From Hysterangium stoloniferum (Eukaryota > Basidiomycota > Agaricomycetes > Hysterangiales > Hysterangiaceae): DNA of 64,000 bases. The position numbers and the translations under genes are program-made. Numbering within the stretch: the stretch's first letter is position 1; the number at the start of each line of letters is the position of its first letter. The notes beneath the pieces are model-generated. The model searched no databases and was not told the origin of the DNA. It worked only from the letters and a program-made list of their open reading frames with translations. Below are positions 1-10,006 of this stretch, piece after piece. The DNA lies in assembly GCA_015178975.1 (NCBI GenBank), contig WHVD01000086.1:186001-250000 (forward strand), in the 5' to 3' direction.

Positions 1-565
1 GTAGATGTGAGGAAAAGGTCACAAACTCACAAGCTGAGAAGATCATGCCAAGGGAGATGAGCCATGAGGTGCAGATGAGGAAGAAAAGTTAGAAACTCAC
101 ATCCTAGGAAGAGCACACCAAAGGAGATGAGTCATGAGATACAGATGGAGAGGAAAAGGTCAGAAACTCACCATCTGGGAAGAGCATGCCAAGGGAGATG
201 AGCCATGAGGTACAGATGAAGAGGAAATGTCAGAAACTTACACCCTGTGTAGAGCATGCCAAGATCAGGTGTAGATGGTGAGGAAAAAGTCAGAAACTCA
301 CAATCTGGGAAGAGCATGCCAAAGGAGATGAACCGTGAGGTGGAGATGAGGAGGGAAACTGAGAAACTCACTTGCTGGGAAGAGCATGCCAAGGGAGATG
401 AGCCATGAGGTGCAGATGGAGAGGAAAAAGTCTAGAAACTCACAAGCTGGGAAGAGCATGCCAAGGTATATGAGCCATGAAGTACAGATGAGAAGGAAAA
501 AGTCAGAAACTCACAGTCTGGGAAGAGCATAGCAAGGGAGATGAGGAATGAGGTGCAGATGAGCA
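1..565 (-). repeat. Tandem 60-72 bp units, each an intron plus one codon
   Basis: Eight units of 60-72 bp, about 85-90 percent alike by eye. On the minus strand each reads as donor GTGAGTTTCTGAC, a pyrimidine-rich body containing CTCATCTCC, then GCTCTTCCCAG, followed by three variable bases and the next donor. The three-base slots lie at 31, 101, 172, 242, 302, 372, 444 and 515 and read CTT, GAT, ATG, GGT, ATT, CAA, CTT and ACT on the minus strand. The conserved part is the intron; the slot varies. The array continues past the left edge, and to the right it passes into introns of the same length but unrelated sequence. Confidence 0.9.
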
Positions 566-3392
566 AAAACCTACATTCTGTAAACATCACCAATTATTGT
601 TCCAGCAGTCAGTTAATTCTGTGATGTTTAAATTACAAGGAAAGCAAAGAACCCTTACCAACTGCAGTCCCAGATGTGAATACCATTGAGCACCTCTTTA
701 ATTTGATATACCAAACAAAACACATACAGTCTGAGTGACACCCAGTCAATTCACTACTCAAAATGTATATAATAACTGATAATGAATATATCACTAGCCT
801 CCTAAATTGCAACCAGCACAATAAGCCCTCACATGCAACAGTGTCGGATACACTCACTCTCTGTAGATAATGAAGGGGGATAAGCATTGTTATCCAGACC
901 TTGACATTGCATGGAACCAGATAACACATACACTCTGTTGGGCACACAAATCCAAAGTATGATAAGATGAGTGCCAAACCTTGGATATACAGTGCTTACA
1001 GCCTGTCTCAAATGTACTTGTTAATGAGCGCACTAGAGTTGTTTAGGGGAGACACTCACATTAATCTTGTTCGAGGGTCACAAACAAAGTATTAGTACAT
1101 GTCTTAGTAATCAGATCTAGCCTGCATTCCAACTCACTGCCTATCACATCCAAGCAGGCAGAGAATTGCCGTGAGTGGATGTAGTATGTAATTGGAGCTC
1201 AGAGAAAATTTACATGCTTTTGAGAATGTAGAAATCATATAAGGTCAAGTCCCATATAAGCATATAGGCATACTCACGCTCTGTGCAGTTTGAAACCGGT
1301 AGGATTATACCATTATCAGCTTGCATAATGATTTGTGCGTTAAGATGTGGGCACCCACATCCTGAATAATATACAGGCGGCTGAGCTACTGAAGGAACAC
1401 GCAGTACGAAAAGACTCACCATCTGCCAGTAGGTTACAGGAACAGCTATGAGCCAGTATATGCAAAACTGAAAGACACACCCACATTCTATTGGCGGTGT
1501 ACGGGATGAAGTTCATACAGCACGGAAACAACAGCAGGAGCTTACCACCTGCCGTGCGTGTCAGGTAGGTAAACGAAAATATGAACAGGCCATGCTCACA
1601 ACCTAAAATGGGGTGGTGGACAAACTACCTTCAGCAAGATTATAATAATATTTGCTAAAATACTCGCCACCTGGAAACATAATAATAAAATAATTCAATG
1701 ATCGTGAATAGAATAGAGCAGACTGCAGTAGAAATGTGTGTTACGTACTTTCTGTGGAGAGCGGGGAGATGGGGAGATAAACGTGATGATAATACTTCAC
1801 AACGTAGACCTACATTCTGCTCAAAAGCAATGATGTTGGGTAAGTCAAGGTAATAGTAATGACAAGGATGATCAACTCGCAAACTATAAGTGAAGCCAAA
1901 ATACCGGGATCAATAATCTGGAGACATTGTCGACACATGTATGGATACTCACTCTCTACCAAAAAAAAATCAAGAAATAACATGACAAGAGGATAGCTCC
2001 AAGTCACTTACGGGCTGTTGTTACCAAGGTTAAAACATGATAGTGCAGAAGTTACAACATTCTCGCACCAAGAGATGTGGAAAACAACGCATGACCGTGT
2101 AAAACAGGGATTTTGCTTGTTCTTTTGAAAATGTGTCTGATTCTACAACAGCTGAGAAAAGTGGTGCCCGTGCGTTTAACCGTCTGTCTGGGGTTGGCCA
2201 TATCCTCCCTCACCTTTTGCCTGTGGCATAATTGTCCTTGGGCATCTATGTATTGGCAGTCTGCTTTTGAAGGCAGAGAACTAGGTAGCTCACTCATTGA
2301 TAACTTGTTTGGTACGAGATTCAATACTGTTGCGCAATATCGAGAAACAGAACAGATTCAGAGTGTCACGGTCAAGAGCGTTTGAGGTTTTCACGACCAG
2401 CTCATTACAAGAAGCATTCCATTCTTGCATGCCTGAGAGAAGTATGGCTAAGCGGGTTGTTGTGTCATCGAGACAAGAAGCAGCATACCACGGAGCTTTA
2501 CGATATAACGCGGCTTGTGTTTCACCTCGTCGAGTCGTTTAAGATATCTCTCTTTAAATATAGCCTCTGCGCGAATAGGAACTTCCTTTTTAATACTTTC
2601 AGGAGAAAGATCATCATTCCACATTAACTGGTTGCGTGCCACCTGGTCCAGAGCATCCATCTTCGTGAAAACGACGATAATGGGGACTTAGATGAATTGA
2701 GAATGAGCAGTAGCCTCAACTGATGAAGACATTTGCTGACCATTTCCTGTGCCGTTCTGAAACAGGCTCATCTCTGCATCGGTCATCCCCCTATCGTTAC
2801 TAGTTGACAAGCAGTACCTGAACCGCAAAGTCAGAAATTAGAAAAATAACGCGGAGCTTCAGCGTACCAAATGACATGCAATCGATCCTTCAATTGCTCA
2901 CTCTTGGCTCGGTTTTCGATAAAGTCTTTAACTTTTTCCAGCTCTCCAGTACCGCCCGCTTCGAACCCGCAGGAGTCATGGAAGATAAAGCCGTGAGCAG
3001 TTGGGATTTGAAACCCTTGTTCGATGTCATGGTTTCCGCGCTGAAAAGTCACAGTGAGTGCACCACCACTGGAGCGCAAGTCGATCCGACACATACCGAG
3101 GCCGACGGCTCCAACTTGGTCTAAAGCAAGTAAGTAACAAATGAATAAAGTAAACTGCATTAGGGATATTGCAGGTGGGCATGGCGCAGATCGCTCACAT
3201 CAAAATCCACCCGTGGGGGACCCAGGGGATGGCACACCTTTTCCAGAATGGTTGTCTTTCCAGCGTTGGCGTTGCCAATGACCAAAATTCGAAAACGCTC
3301 GACGCGCTATTTGCATATTAGAAAAGAAATCTGCAATTGTTATCAGTACTCCCTACAAGATTATTTAAATTCTCAAGCTGTTGTTGCGACAT
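1..3392 (-). CDS. P-loop GTPase gene with a tail of single-codon micro-exons (partial, runs off left edge)
   Basis: Fungal TRAFAC-type P-loop GTPase; such proteins bind and hydrolyse GTP, but the cellular role of this family is unknown to me. ATG at 3392. Readable exons: 3392-3357, 3306-3199, 3120-3097, 3040-2868, 2817-2741, 2686-2489, 2432-about 2312, and 2151-2069. They encode MSQQQLENLNNL, then RFRILVIG with Walker A GNANAGKT, then RGNHDIE, HDSCGFE (G3 region), DRLHVIW, and VFTKMD (G4, TKxD). Most introns are 50-80 nt with GT and a YAG end; one ends in AAG. The join between about 2312 and 2151 is not resolved. After the exon ending FYTVMRCFPHLL (2069) the frame continues through 30 tiny exons (2012 down to 31) in phase 0, with no stop. 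There is no in-frame stop in the resolved parts. The gene is divergent from a second, broken GTPase. I am confident of the GTPase call; splicing of the tail is inferred. Confidence 0.8.
566..2068 (-). other. Non-repetitive continuation of the micro-exon array
   Basis: Twenty-two further slots with acceptor (CAG, TAG or AAG), three bases and donor (GTRNGT or GCRAGT) occur at 575, 659, 728, 799, 868, 932, 1000, 1060, 1138, 1214, 1278, 1359, 1420, 1485, 1546, 1600, 1668, 1749, 1814, 1881, 1953 and 2012. The slot at 1060 is six bases long. Start-to-start spacing is 54-84 nt. Donors at 799, 1668 and 1881 are GC-type. The introns here share no visible sequence with each other. The codons, read from 2012 downwards, begin PRFNKVVVNM. 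Confidence 0.75.
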
Positions 3393-3774
3393 GAGGTGCT
3401 CGATGTTGAATGACTGAAATGATGTGTAGAGTGAGATGGTAAACGATATCGTGGATGAGACCTGGACTAAGCGCCACGGGAAGACGTGGCTGTCAATCAT
3501 GCGACAAGGGGCCTTTCCACTGGCCAATCAATATGCAGTTTCTAGCCATGGGACGGAAGCCCGTGATTGAAAAGATCGCATTTGTGACAGCGAAGCATGC
3601 AACCAGCTTGTTGGGAAGGATTTTCGCTAAGCGTCTTATGGTGCGAGCGCAGATGGAGACATTCAGTAGATGTCAATACGACCATTTCTAGATTACAAAC
3701 AAAGTATTATTGGTAATGTTTGAGAAGTTGGCCTCCTAGTTGGGAAGAGACAAATAATTGTTTACACGAGAGTG

Positions 3775-3865
3775 TTTGCAACTAACATATATTAGCTAAA
3801 CTGAATTGTTCCTAATATGAATATCAGGAACCAATTCAGTTTTGCTAATATATATTAGTTGCAAA
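3775..3865. mobile_element. Foldback MITE, copy 1
   Basis: A near-perfect palindrome of about 91 bp. The arms start TTTGCAACTAACATATATT and close around a short loop containing AATATGAATAT. An almost identical copy lies at 57625-57728. No coding capacity. It sits between the two divergent GTPase genes. Small size, symmetry and two copies suggest a miniature inverted-repeat element; the parent family is not identifiable here. Confidence 0.8.
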
Positions 3866-4455
3866 GTACATCAGCGCTTCAAGGCTGAGGCGTTTCGGCG
3901 AAACCCGAAATGAAACCAGTTCTTTTGTTTAGCTCACCGAGGTTAAACTAAGCACTTGGATTGTACTTCTTATGTATACACCGCCAAATGAATCACGGCC
4001 TGACGGTCTCTGATATGCATGTCCATAGCAACGAGAGAGCCTAGCGCTCGCGGTTTGATCAACCATCGCTTCCTTTGTTTCGAACGCGAATCAACGTTTA
4101 ATATAACCACAGCAAAACCCTATTACTGGTATAGTGTCCCAGTGATATGTCACACGGTGTACCAAGGCTTATCACAGGCCGTTCATTATTCACGGTCGCT
4201 ATCCAACATGGTCCATAACACCGATGCTCCCACCCCCAATTCTCCTCCCCCATTCGCACTCACCTTTCACTCAGTACTGAAGGTGCACGTCTGCATCCCA
4301 TATTATCCGCATATTGTTTTGGGAAAGGTATCGAATCTTGTGTTTTTCACTAGGAGTGTAGTATACCAACCAACACCCAATTTATTTCAGACGGGATGTG
4401 GGAAGTCGTCGTTGATCAACAAAGTCTTTGATGTCGACCAAGCACCCACGTTTCT

Positions 4456-5629
4456 TGGACACTAAGCCCGGACAACGAACTTCCTTTTTAGTCTTGCATC
4501 GGAAATTAACTCGGCAGCAATGACGGACTCAAATTGAATAAAACAAAATATAATATGATGCACTGCAAACATCTATGCCGTCGAACTCCAAGCAAACAGC
4601 TCACCCCAAAAATCAACCTCGAAAAAATATCTTTCGCAATGTAATGCTAATTAATAATACCCAAACCATTGATATTATTACTAGGAGCCTCGAGTTGGAA
4701 GTTGTCGATAATTAATAAAGACCCGGATACATGGAAACTAGTCATTTTCCGAAATACTATCTCGTATCTATGTAGTATACTCTACGAGTAGAACTTGAAG
4801 AACTGGGAAACTAATCAGTCCCATGCATATGTGTTCTAATTCGTCCACATGTAAATTGAAATCATATATATAGTATATCTACATGAACACATAATGGGTG
4901 CCGAGGACAATGAACTTGAAGCAGGTCAAAGGGACAAAAAGGGAGATGAGTGTGATGATGAGAGTGTGGCCACCAACGACAGTGATGAATTTGACTTTTC
5001 CGCCATTCGAGGTAGTTCGACTATGGAGGATGCTTTAGATGCCCAGAAAACTGCACGGGTCTTTTTTGAGCTTGATCAGGTGACACCGAAACTTGGACAG
5101 CTGGCTGAGTACCTCAAACATGCTCACATGACCAAATTGGACTTGACTTGTGCAGCTGGATCTCTCGGGACACTCATAACTGAGCTCAAAAGGATGATGA
5201 ATGATGTCGAGGATGACACATCATCAATAGATCCCCCGAAATCCGAGTCTCACCCCATACCTAGTGCCCCCCTCCCTTAGCCTGACACTCCTCCCCGTGG
5301 TAACAAACAAATGCATAGACAGATCATGGGACCATCACCAGAGAAGGGCAGCACGAAGAGACATAAATCTTACGGGTATCATTAATTAGCATTACATGGC
5401 AATATTGTATTCTGTTGACCACTTGCCTGAGCACTAGTTACATTGTGAAAGATATTTTTTGGAGGTTGATTTTTGGGGTGAGCTGTTTGCTTGGAGTTCG
5501 ACGGCATAGGTGTTGAGGTGCAGTGCTCATACTATATTTGGTATTATGTAAATTCAAAATCCGTCATTGCTGCCGACTTAATTTCCGACACTAGCCAAAA
5601 AAGGAAGTTCGTTGTCCAGGCTCAGTGTT
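4456..5629. mobile_element. Mutator-like (MULE) element, 1174 bp, long TIRs, 9-bp target duplication
   Basis: The 9-mer CACGTTTCT occurs at 4447-4455 and again at 5630-5638. Between the copies lie inverted terminal repeats more than 200 bp long, about 85-90 percent alike: GGACAACGAACTTCC at 4470 matches the reverse complement near 5602-5617, and GCCGTCGAACTCCAAGC at about 4577 matches the reverse complement near 5500. Long TIRs plus a 9-bp duplication are typical of Mutator-like elements. No transposase is present, so it is non-autonomous. It carries one open frame (4894-5280). Confidence 0.8.
4894..5280 (+). CDS. 128-residue acidic hypothetical protein inside the MULE
   Basis: An uninterrupted frame from ATGGGTGCCGAGGAC to TAG. 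The N-terminal third is rich in Asp, Glu and Ser (DECDDESVATNDSDEFDF). The middle looks helical (RVFFELDQVTPKLGQLAEYL and LGTLITELKRMMNDVED), and the tail is rich in Pro and Ser. No recognised domain, signal peptide or membrane segment. AT-rich sequence with TATATATAG lies about 30 bp upstream. It may be a gene piece captured by the element or a remnant of an element protein. I do not recognise it. Confidence 0.45.
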   Translation: MGAEDNELEAGQRDKKGDECDDESVATNDSDEFDFSAIRGSSTMEDALDAQKTARVFFELDQVTPKLGQLAEYLKHAHMTKLDLTCAAGSLGTLITELKRMMNDVEDDTSSIDPPKSESHPIPSAPLP

Positions 5630-6750
5630 CACGTTTCTATCGATCTTCTTCGTGCTAATCGAGCTCTCGGAGTAGGAAGTTTCTCATGATCGCTCTGGAA
5701 GAGCCGACATCCATACTGGTTTTTGTCATATCTATGTTTAGTCGATCCTGACAACTGGCGAGCAAACAAAGTGTAACAACCGATTTATCCTACATGACTC
5801 CGAAGGCTTCGAACCGAGGGAAGTTGAAAAGCTTAATAAAGTCTTTCATTGAAGAACGGACTCAGAACGGAAATGCCGGACGAAGACAAACTTTATGTCA
5901 TCTCATCTGGTGAGTTCCAAGTACCCCATCACGCTCCATGTTTCTCAAGACGCGCGTGAAATTGAGGATTTGTATATCAGTTCCCATGGTCAATGGTCGT
6001 GCCATAGAAACCGGAGTACAGGATGTTTTTAATATGGCCCGGGAACGAAGTGTTTTGTGACCTCCTTTGTGGTATAAATCACGACGATGCAGAACTCCCC
6101 GCTATTATCATATTCACGAAGTATGACCAGCTTGTCACGACAGCAATCTCCGAGAAGCTAGATGCTGTTGCTAATTTGGACAGGGAAAATATGCGGCAAT
6201 ACGGAAAGGATAAAGTAAGGCTTTCGAAATCTATGCATTGGCCCGTGGTGTGAGGCAGTTGGCAAGGTGCTGTTAAGTAGGTAATCATACCCGTTGGTGC
6301 TAACTGTATGAATAACGCACCTCTTGTCACTCGTAGCCCATCCGAGGTACAAAAATGCCATCCAGGTGGTGATACAAGCGACCGATGAAGAAATACAGAA
6401 ACAAACGGACATCTTCTCCCATATAGAACAACATTCTTTTAACTTCACTACCGCTCAAAGATTGAATACCGACATGAAAATTAACGCATCCATTGAATGA
6501 GTACTGTCTTAAGTAAGTTTGAGTTTGCGTACTGAGGTTTCGTTTGTACCTAATAGCATTGGCCGCCTAAGTATGTTTATATTCCCTTCGTGAACTTTGC
6601 GTTTGGTTTTTTTTTCTGACCACATCAACTCTGGAGCGGGTTACTTTCAAATACCGACTGCTCTGGAAAGAAACTTAAGCAATGTCTCGATGTGATCCAT
6701 CGTGATATCGTTTCTGTGTGGAACATCCGCAATTCGAATGTAGTGTTTTT

Positions 6751-7265
6751 CTTTTCTCGCACACGCCGCTATAGCCCTGATCTTTCCTCGTTGCAGTTAC
6801 TTGCTTGCGGTACATTCAAGGTGAAGCTGATGGTTCTTGTTGATGATTTGGCCTTCCAATCACCTGTCTCAATGTAGTATAAAGATCCTTCCATGTATAC
6901 TACAATTCTTTAGTTTGAATATTGACTTAGATTAGCCCTCCTCAGTCTCTTGCTTTCTTTCTCCCTGATATACCCTTAATGAGTGGTCTTTGGCAAGCTG
7001 TGACCCTCTACCCTTCTACTCTTAGTGATTTGGCCCTCCAGTCAATTAAGCTAAATGTTGATTCTCATTCATATTGTACTATCTGCTCTGTTTGAAATAC
7101 TGGAGCAACCTGACAGTTCATGTGAGGGCACAACACATAAGTTGAAGCCAAGCTCCACTACGTTTATACATAGAGTTGGACCTCCCAACTAGGATGATCT
7201 CTATCGTCGGCCCCCCAATTAACTCATTTCCTATCATTGGCCCCCCCAACTAGAGCTTTTTCCCT
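6751..7265. other. No gene seen
   Basis: Open frame on the plus strand continues to 6877 without motifs and is probably read-through of the GTPase relic. From 7150 to 7255 there are three imperfect copies of a motif like GGCCCCCCAACTAG, a short degenerate tandem repeat. Confidence 0.4.
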
Positions 7266-8110
7266 TCTTCATGGCTTAGATCTTAACATGGAGGCTCCAA
7301 AAGCACAGGCTTTTCACCTGTGGGGACAAATGCTCATTTGACATTGACTGCATTGAATACTTAGGTTTCATTTTGGGATCCAATGGACTTACGATGGATG
7401 AAAACAAAATATGGACTATCCATGAATAGCTGGAACCCTGGAAGGTCAAAGACATCCAGTCTTTTCTCAGCTTCACCAATTTCTACCATCAGTTCATTCA
7501 AAACTATTCAGATATTTTGGTTCCCCTTACTTGACTTACTCATAAGGGAACCCCATGGAATTTTATGGATCAATGCAGAATGGCTTTCCAACAGCTCAAA
7601 TATGTGTTCATATTGGTGCCAGTCCTTATGCACTGGCAACTGGACCACCTGATAATCATCAAAACTGATGCATCTGACTATGCACTAGCTGTGATCCTTT
7701 CCATTATTACATGTGATGGAGAAATTTACCCAGTTTCTTTCCTCAACAGAACTCAATTTATACTAATGTCCATGACAAAGAACTCCTTGCCATTTTTGAA
7801 GCATTCAAGGCCTGGTGTCATTACCTCAAGGGTTTGGGAATCCCAATTGACATTGTCACTGATAATAAGAACTTAGAGTACTTCACTACAACTAGGCTTC
7901 TTACTCATCAACAGGCCTGATGGTCAGAATACCTTTCTCAGTTCAACCTCATTATCCATTTTTGGCCTGGCCACCTGGGGGGTGGCAAACCTGACACCAC
8001 AACTAGACAATGGGACATCTACCTTAAAGAGGGGACCAATAATTATGCAGTAGTCACTCTGCATAATTTCAAGCCCATCATTATCTCAGAAGAACTGACA
8101 GCATCCCTTT
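7266..8110 (+). mobile_element. Ty3/gypsy fossil, reverse transcriptase / RNase H part
   Basis: Conserved blocks in order: IEYLGFILG, then SFTNFYHQFI, PVLMHW, IIIKTDASDYALAVILS (RNase H start), HDKELLAIFEAFKAWCHYL, IVTDNKNLEYF, and WSEYLSQFNLIIHF. This is the typical C-terminal RT and RNase H region of chromovirus-like gypsy elements. It is an old, broken fragment with several breaks; no LTRs can be assigned to it. Confidence 0.85.
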
Positions 8111-9049
8111 GAGCTTCTTCACTGGTCACACCAATACCTTGCTGTTGGAATATGATAAGGTTATGATTAGTACTATCTCATATCTCATCTTGTGATTGTA
8201 TCTGGTTCTGGTTCATGGATTTCTGTGATAGCAAAAATAGTTTGGTGTTAGAGTTCATGCACAGATCAGTGCACAGACTAATGCATAGACTATGTATTCT
8301 AGTATATACATAGTTAGTCCAGCTGAGTAACCATTATGAGCACCACACCTATACCTGTTCTAACCACTACCACAACCACAGCTGCAGTGGCCATTTTGCA
8401 AGAGTCACTGTATGTCACATACAAATACCCATCTCATTCTGGTTCAATGGCTGCCTATGTCAGAGCTAGGAGTTCCAGCCTCAATATTCAGGATGAGGGT
8501 ACAGATTTGGATTTGGAACCAGACGAGCTAGGAGTTCCAGCCTCAATGTTCAGGATGAGGATACAGATTTGGATTTGGCACCAGACAATTAGAAGCAGGC
8601 AGCATGGAATCCATTTCATTCAATTTTTCAGTTCACTCTGGTTTCATCTTTGTCACCCATTGTGGTTCTCTGAATCACAACTCATCTGCAATAATGGTCC
8701 TACATGTCTGCTGACTTGGCTGTTGGGGATGCTGTATTTTTTAAAGTGGGGAGGGGGGTAAGCCTGGTGAGGCTTACCACAACAGACCTTTAATATTTAG
8801 TATCTGCTTCCTTAGGTAATTAGGGTAAATGCACATAGTAGTTTTTTTCAATATCATTTTACCCACCATCACTATTGCATACTACCATCTCTGTTCATTG
8901 ACAAATATATTTGAGTCCTATCAACAATTGGACTGAGACTTAGTGAGGCTGCATTAGACAGCAGCCTTTCATGAAGTACATGATATATAGAGCCTCAGTG
9001 TGCACCATACACAAGCCTGGGTGCCAAATTTTTAATCTTGGAATATGTT
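8111..9049. other. Degenerate sequence, no gene supported
   Basis: Contains an open frame at 8336-8761 with a Thr-rich start and a duplicated 62-bp segment, without recognisable domains. The stretch around 8735-8800, with GTAAGCCTGGTGAGGCTTACC (a short hairpin), resembles the edge of a repeat. Probably remains of the neighbouring gypsy element's flank. Confidence 0.35.
8463..8586 (+). repeat. Two tandem copies of a 62-bp unit
   Basis: The units at 8463-8524 and 8525-8586 both begin GAGCTAGGAGTTCCAGCC and differ at only about four positions, so the duplication is recent. 62 is not a multiple of three, so the two copies are read in different frames, which argues against coding function. Confidence 0.9.
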
Positions 9050-9490
9050 CTAAAACTCTCAAAATTCCACAAAGACTATGGAGGCACATCCATACCCATA
9101 TCATTCAGGTGATTGCAGGCCACAGCTTCTATGGTGCCTGCTACCACCCCTTCCACCCCGACCTCTCCACCTCCTGCCCCTCTGGCACCATGGACATCCA
9201 GTCCTGCTCCACATCCTCTCCAAGTGCCCCCTCCACAAAGGCCTTGAAGCACTGACCAAGTTTATTGCTGTCTCCAATGCCTTCCAGAAGTCATAAGCAC
9301 TGCCTCACCCACCTCAGAACTCCATCAGTTCACCTCACCCCAGGCTCTTTCTCTATCTTCCCTGCCCTCCCTTCAATCCTCCTAACCCACTGCTTCCATA
9401 CCTTTCTCCTCTCTACCTACCTTTAGGGTATCTTTTCCCCTAACCCTTATGTATCTCAGTTATGTGATGTGGTATAAATGTATCAAAAAA
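9050..9490 (+). mobile_element. 3' end of a LINE-type retrotransposon (Tad-like), truncated
   Basis: The frames around 9090-9290 read HIIQVIAGHSFYGACYH, then CPSG, and in a neighbouring frame HILSKCPLHKGLEAL. This resembles the end of fungal LINE proteins, where a block like QVRTGHxYLGEYY is followed by CPCG and HILxECP. The frame slips between the two blocks. Downstream is a C- and T-rich untranslated stretch ending near 9480 in CAAAAAACAAAAAAG, which could be the poly-A-like tail. Only the 3' end is present, as usual for 5'-truncated LINEs. Confidence 0.5.
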
Positions 9491-10006
9491 CAAAAAAGAC
9501 TCATCCTGTGATATACTCTGCTATGGAAGACTGGTGGAATATTTATTTGCAATATATTCCTTCCATGTTCATCATGTTTTATAAACATTGTATATCTAAT
9601 ATTTTCATCAATATGGACTTCTAAGCCAAATATCTACACTGAAAGGTGTTATAAATAAGGGCTAGTACATGCTTCAGAATGCAAACTGATTGGGGAAACA
9701 TGATAAACCATATAAGTGCTTTCTTTTGTTTTGGCAATTTACATGTGATTATAGAACAACCAAACCCTTTTGTTTCTTTTCTTCCCTTATCTCACAATTC
9801 CTATTGTCCTCAATTGCTTATAACACCCCCAGAACAACAGGTAATACCTCAGTCAATTCCACTGACCTGTCAGCCAAGGTGTATGTAAGTTACACATTTT
9901 TACTTCTTTCATCAGACTGAATATTCTTTTCATATCAGAGATTGTATTTGTTATAAAGGGAAGAAGAAAAAAACTCCCTCAATACTCAATGCCACAATAA
10001 TGTCTT
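9491..10006. other. No gene seen
   Basis: AT-rich sequence with only short frames lacking motifs on both strands. Confidence 0.4.

Larger units (their letters stand above)
4208..6750 (+). pseudogene. Second fungal P-loop GTPase gene, decayed and split by a transposon
   Basis: Starts ATGGTCCATAACACC at 4208. Exon 1 (4208-4327) reads into exon 2 (from 4391) across a GTATCG...TTTCAG intron and gives Walker A GKTGCGKS, then SLINKVFDVDQAPTFL. At that point a 1174-bp Mutator-like element is inserted. Coding resumes after it with VSHDRSG, then HDSEGFE (G3 region, about 5795-5815), CISVPMVNGRAIETG, IIIFTKYD (G4, about 6105-6126), then AQRLNTDMKINASIE and, at 6670-6738, CLDVIHRDIVSVWN. Motif order matches this fungal GTPase family. 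Even ignoring the insertion the reading frame changes several times and stops occur, for example soon after 5638 and after LNKVFH near 5850, so it is a pseudogene. It belongs to a different subgroup from its neighbour (GKTGCGKS versus GNANAGKT). Confidence 0.75.

Noticed and set aside
1-565. Regular 70-bp repeats looked like a CRISPR array or a satellite
   Set aside because: The unit-to-unit constant part is the long piece and the variable part is only three bases, flanked by splice signals; the host is a eukaryote. An intron/codon array explains it better.
837-842. Extra donor GTGAGG between slots 868 and 799
   Set aside because: No acceptor follows within reach; it lies inside an intron of normal length.
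168-1531. Short minus-strand frames of 60-114 codons at the left end
   Set aside because: They read through the candidate introns and carry no motif.
1620-1631. An additional slot, AAG|GTA|GTTTGT, in the micro-exon train
   Set aside because: It would leave an intron of only about 23 nt to the next acceptor; the spacing fits without it.
2113-2627. Plus-strand frames over the GTPase exons
   Set aside because: Shadows of the minus-strand gene, which has splice sites and GTPase motifs.
2686-2741. In-frame TAA before VPIIVVFTKMD taken as a nonsense mutation
   Set aside because: It lies in a GTCAGC...CTAAG intron whose removal gives GNVPIIVVFTKMD in frame.
4456-4470. Reading the MULE ends as CACTA-type (CACTAAGCC)
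   Set aside because: A 3-bp duplication is not present, while a perfect 9-bp duplication just outside fits a Mutator-like element.
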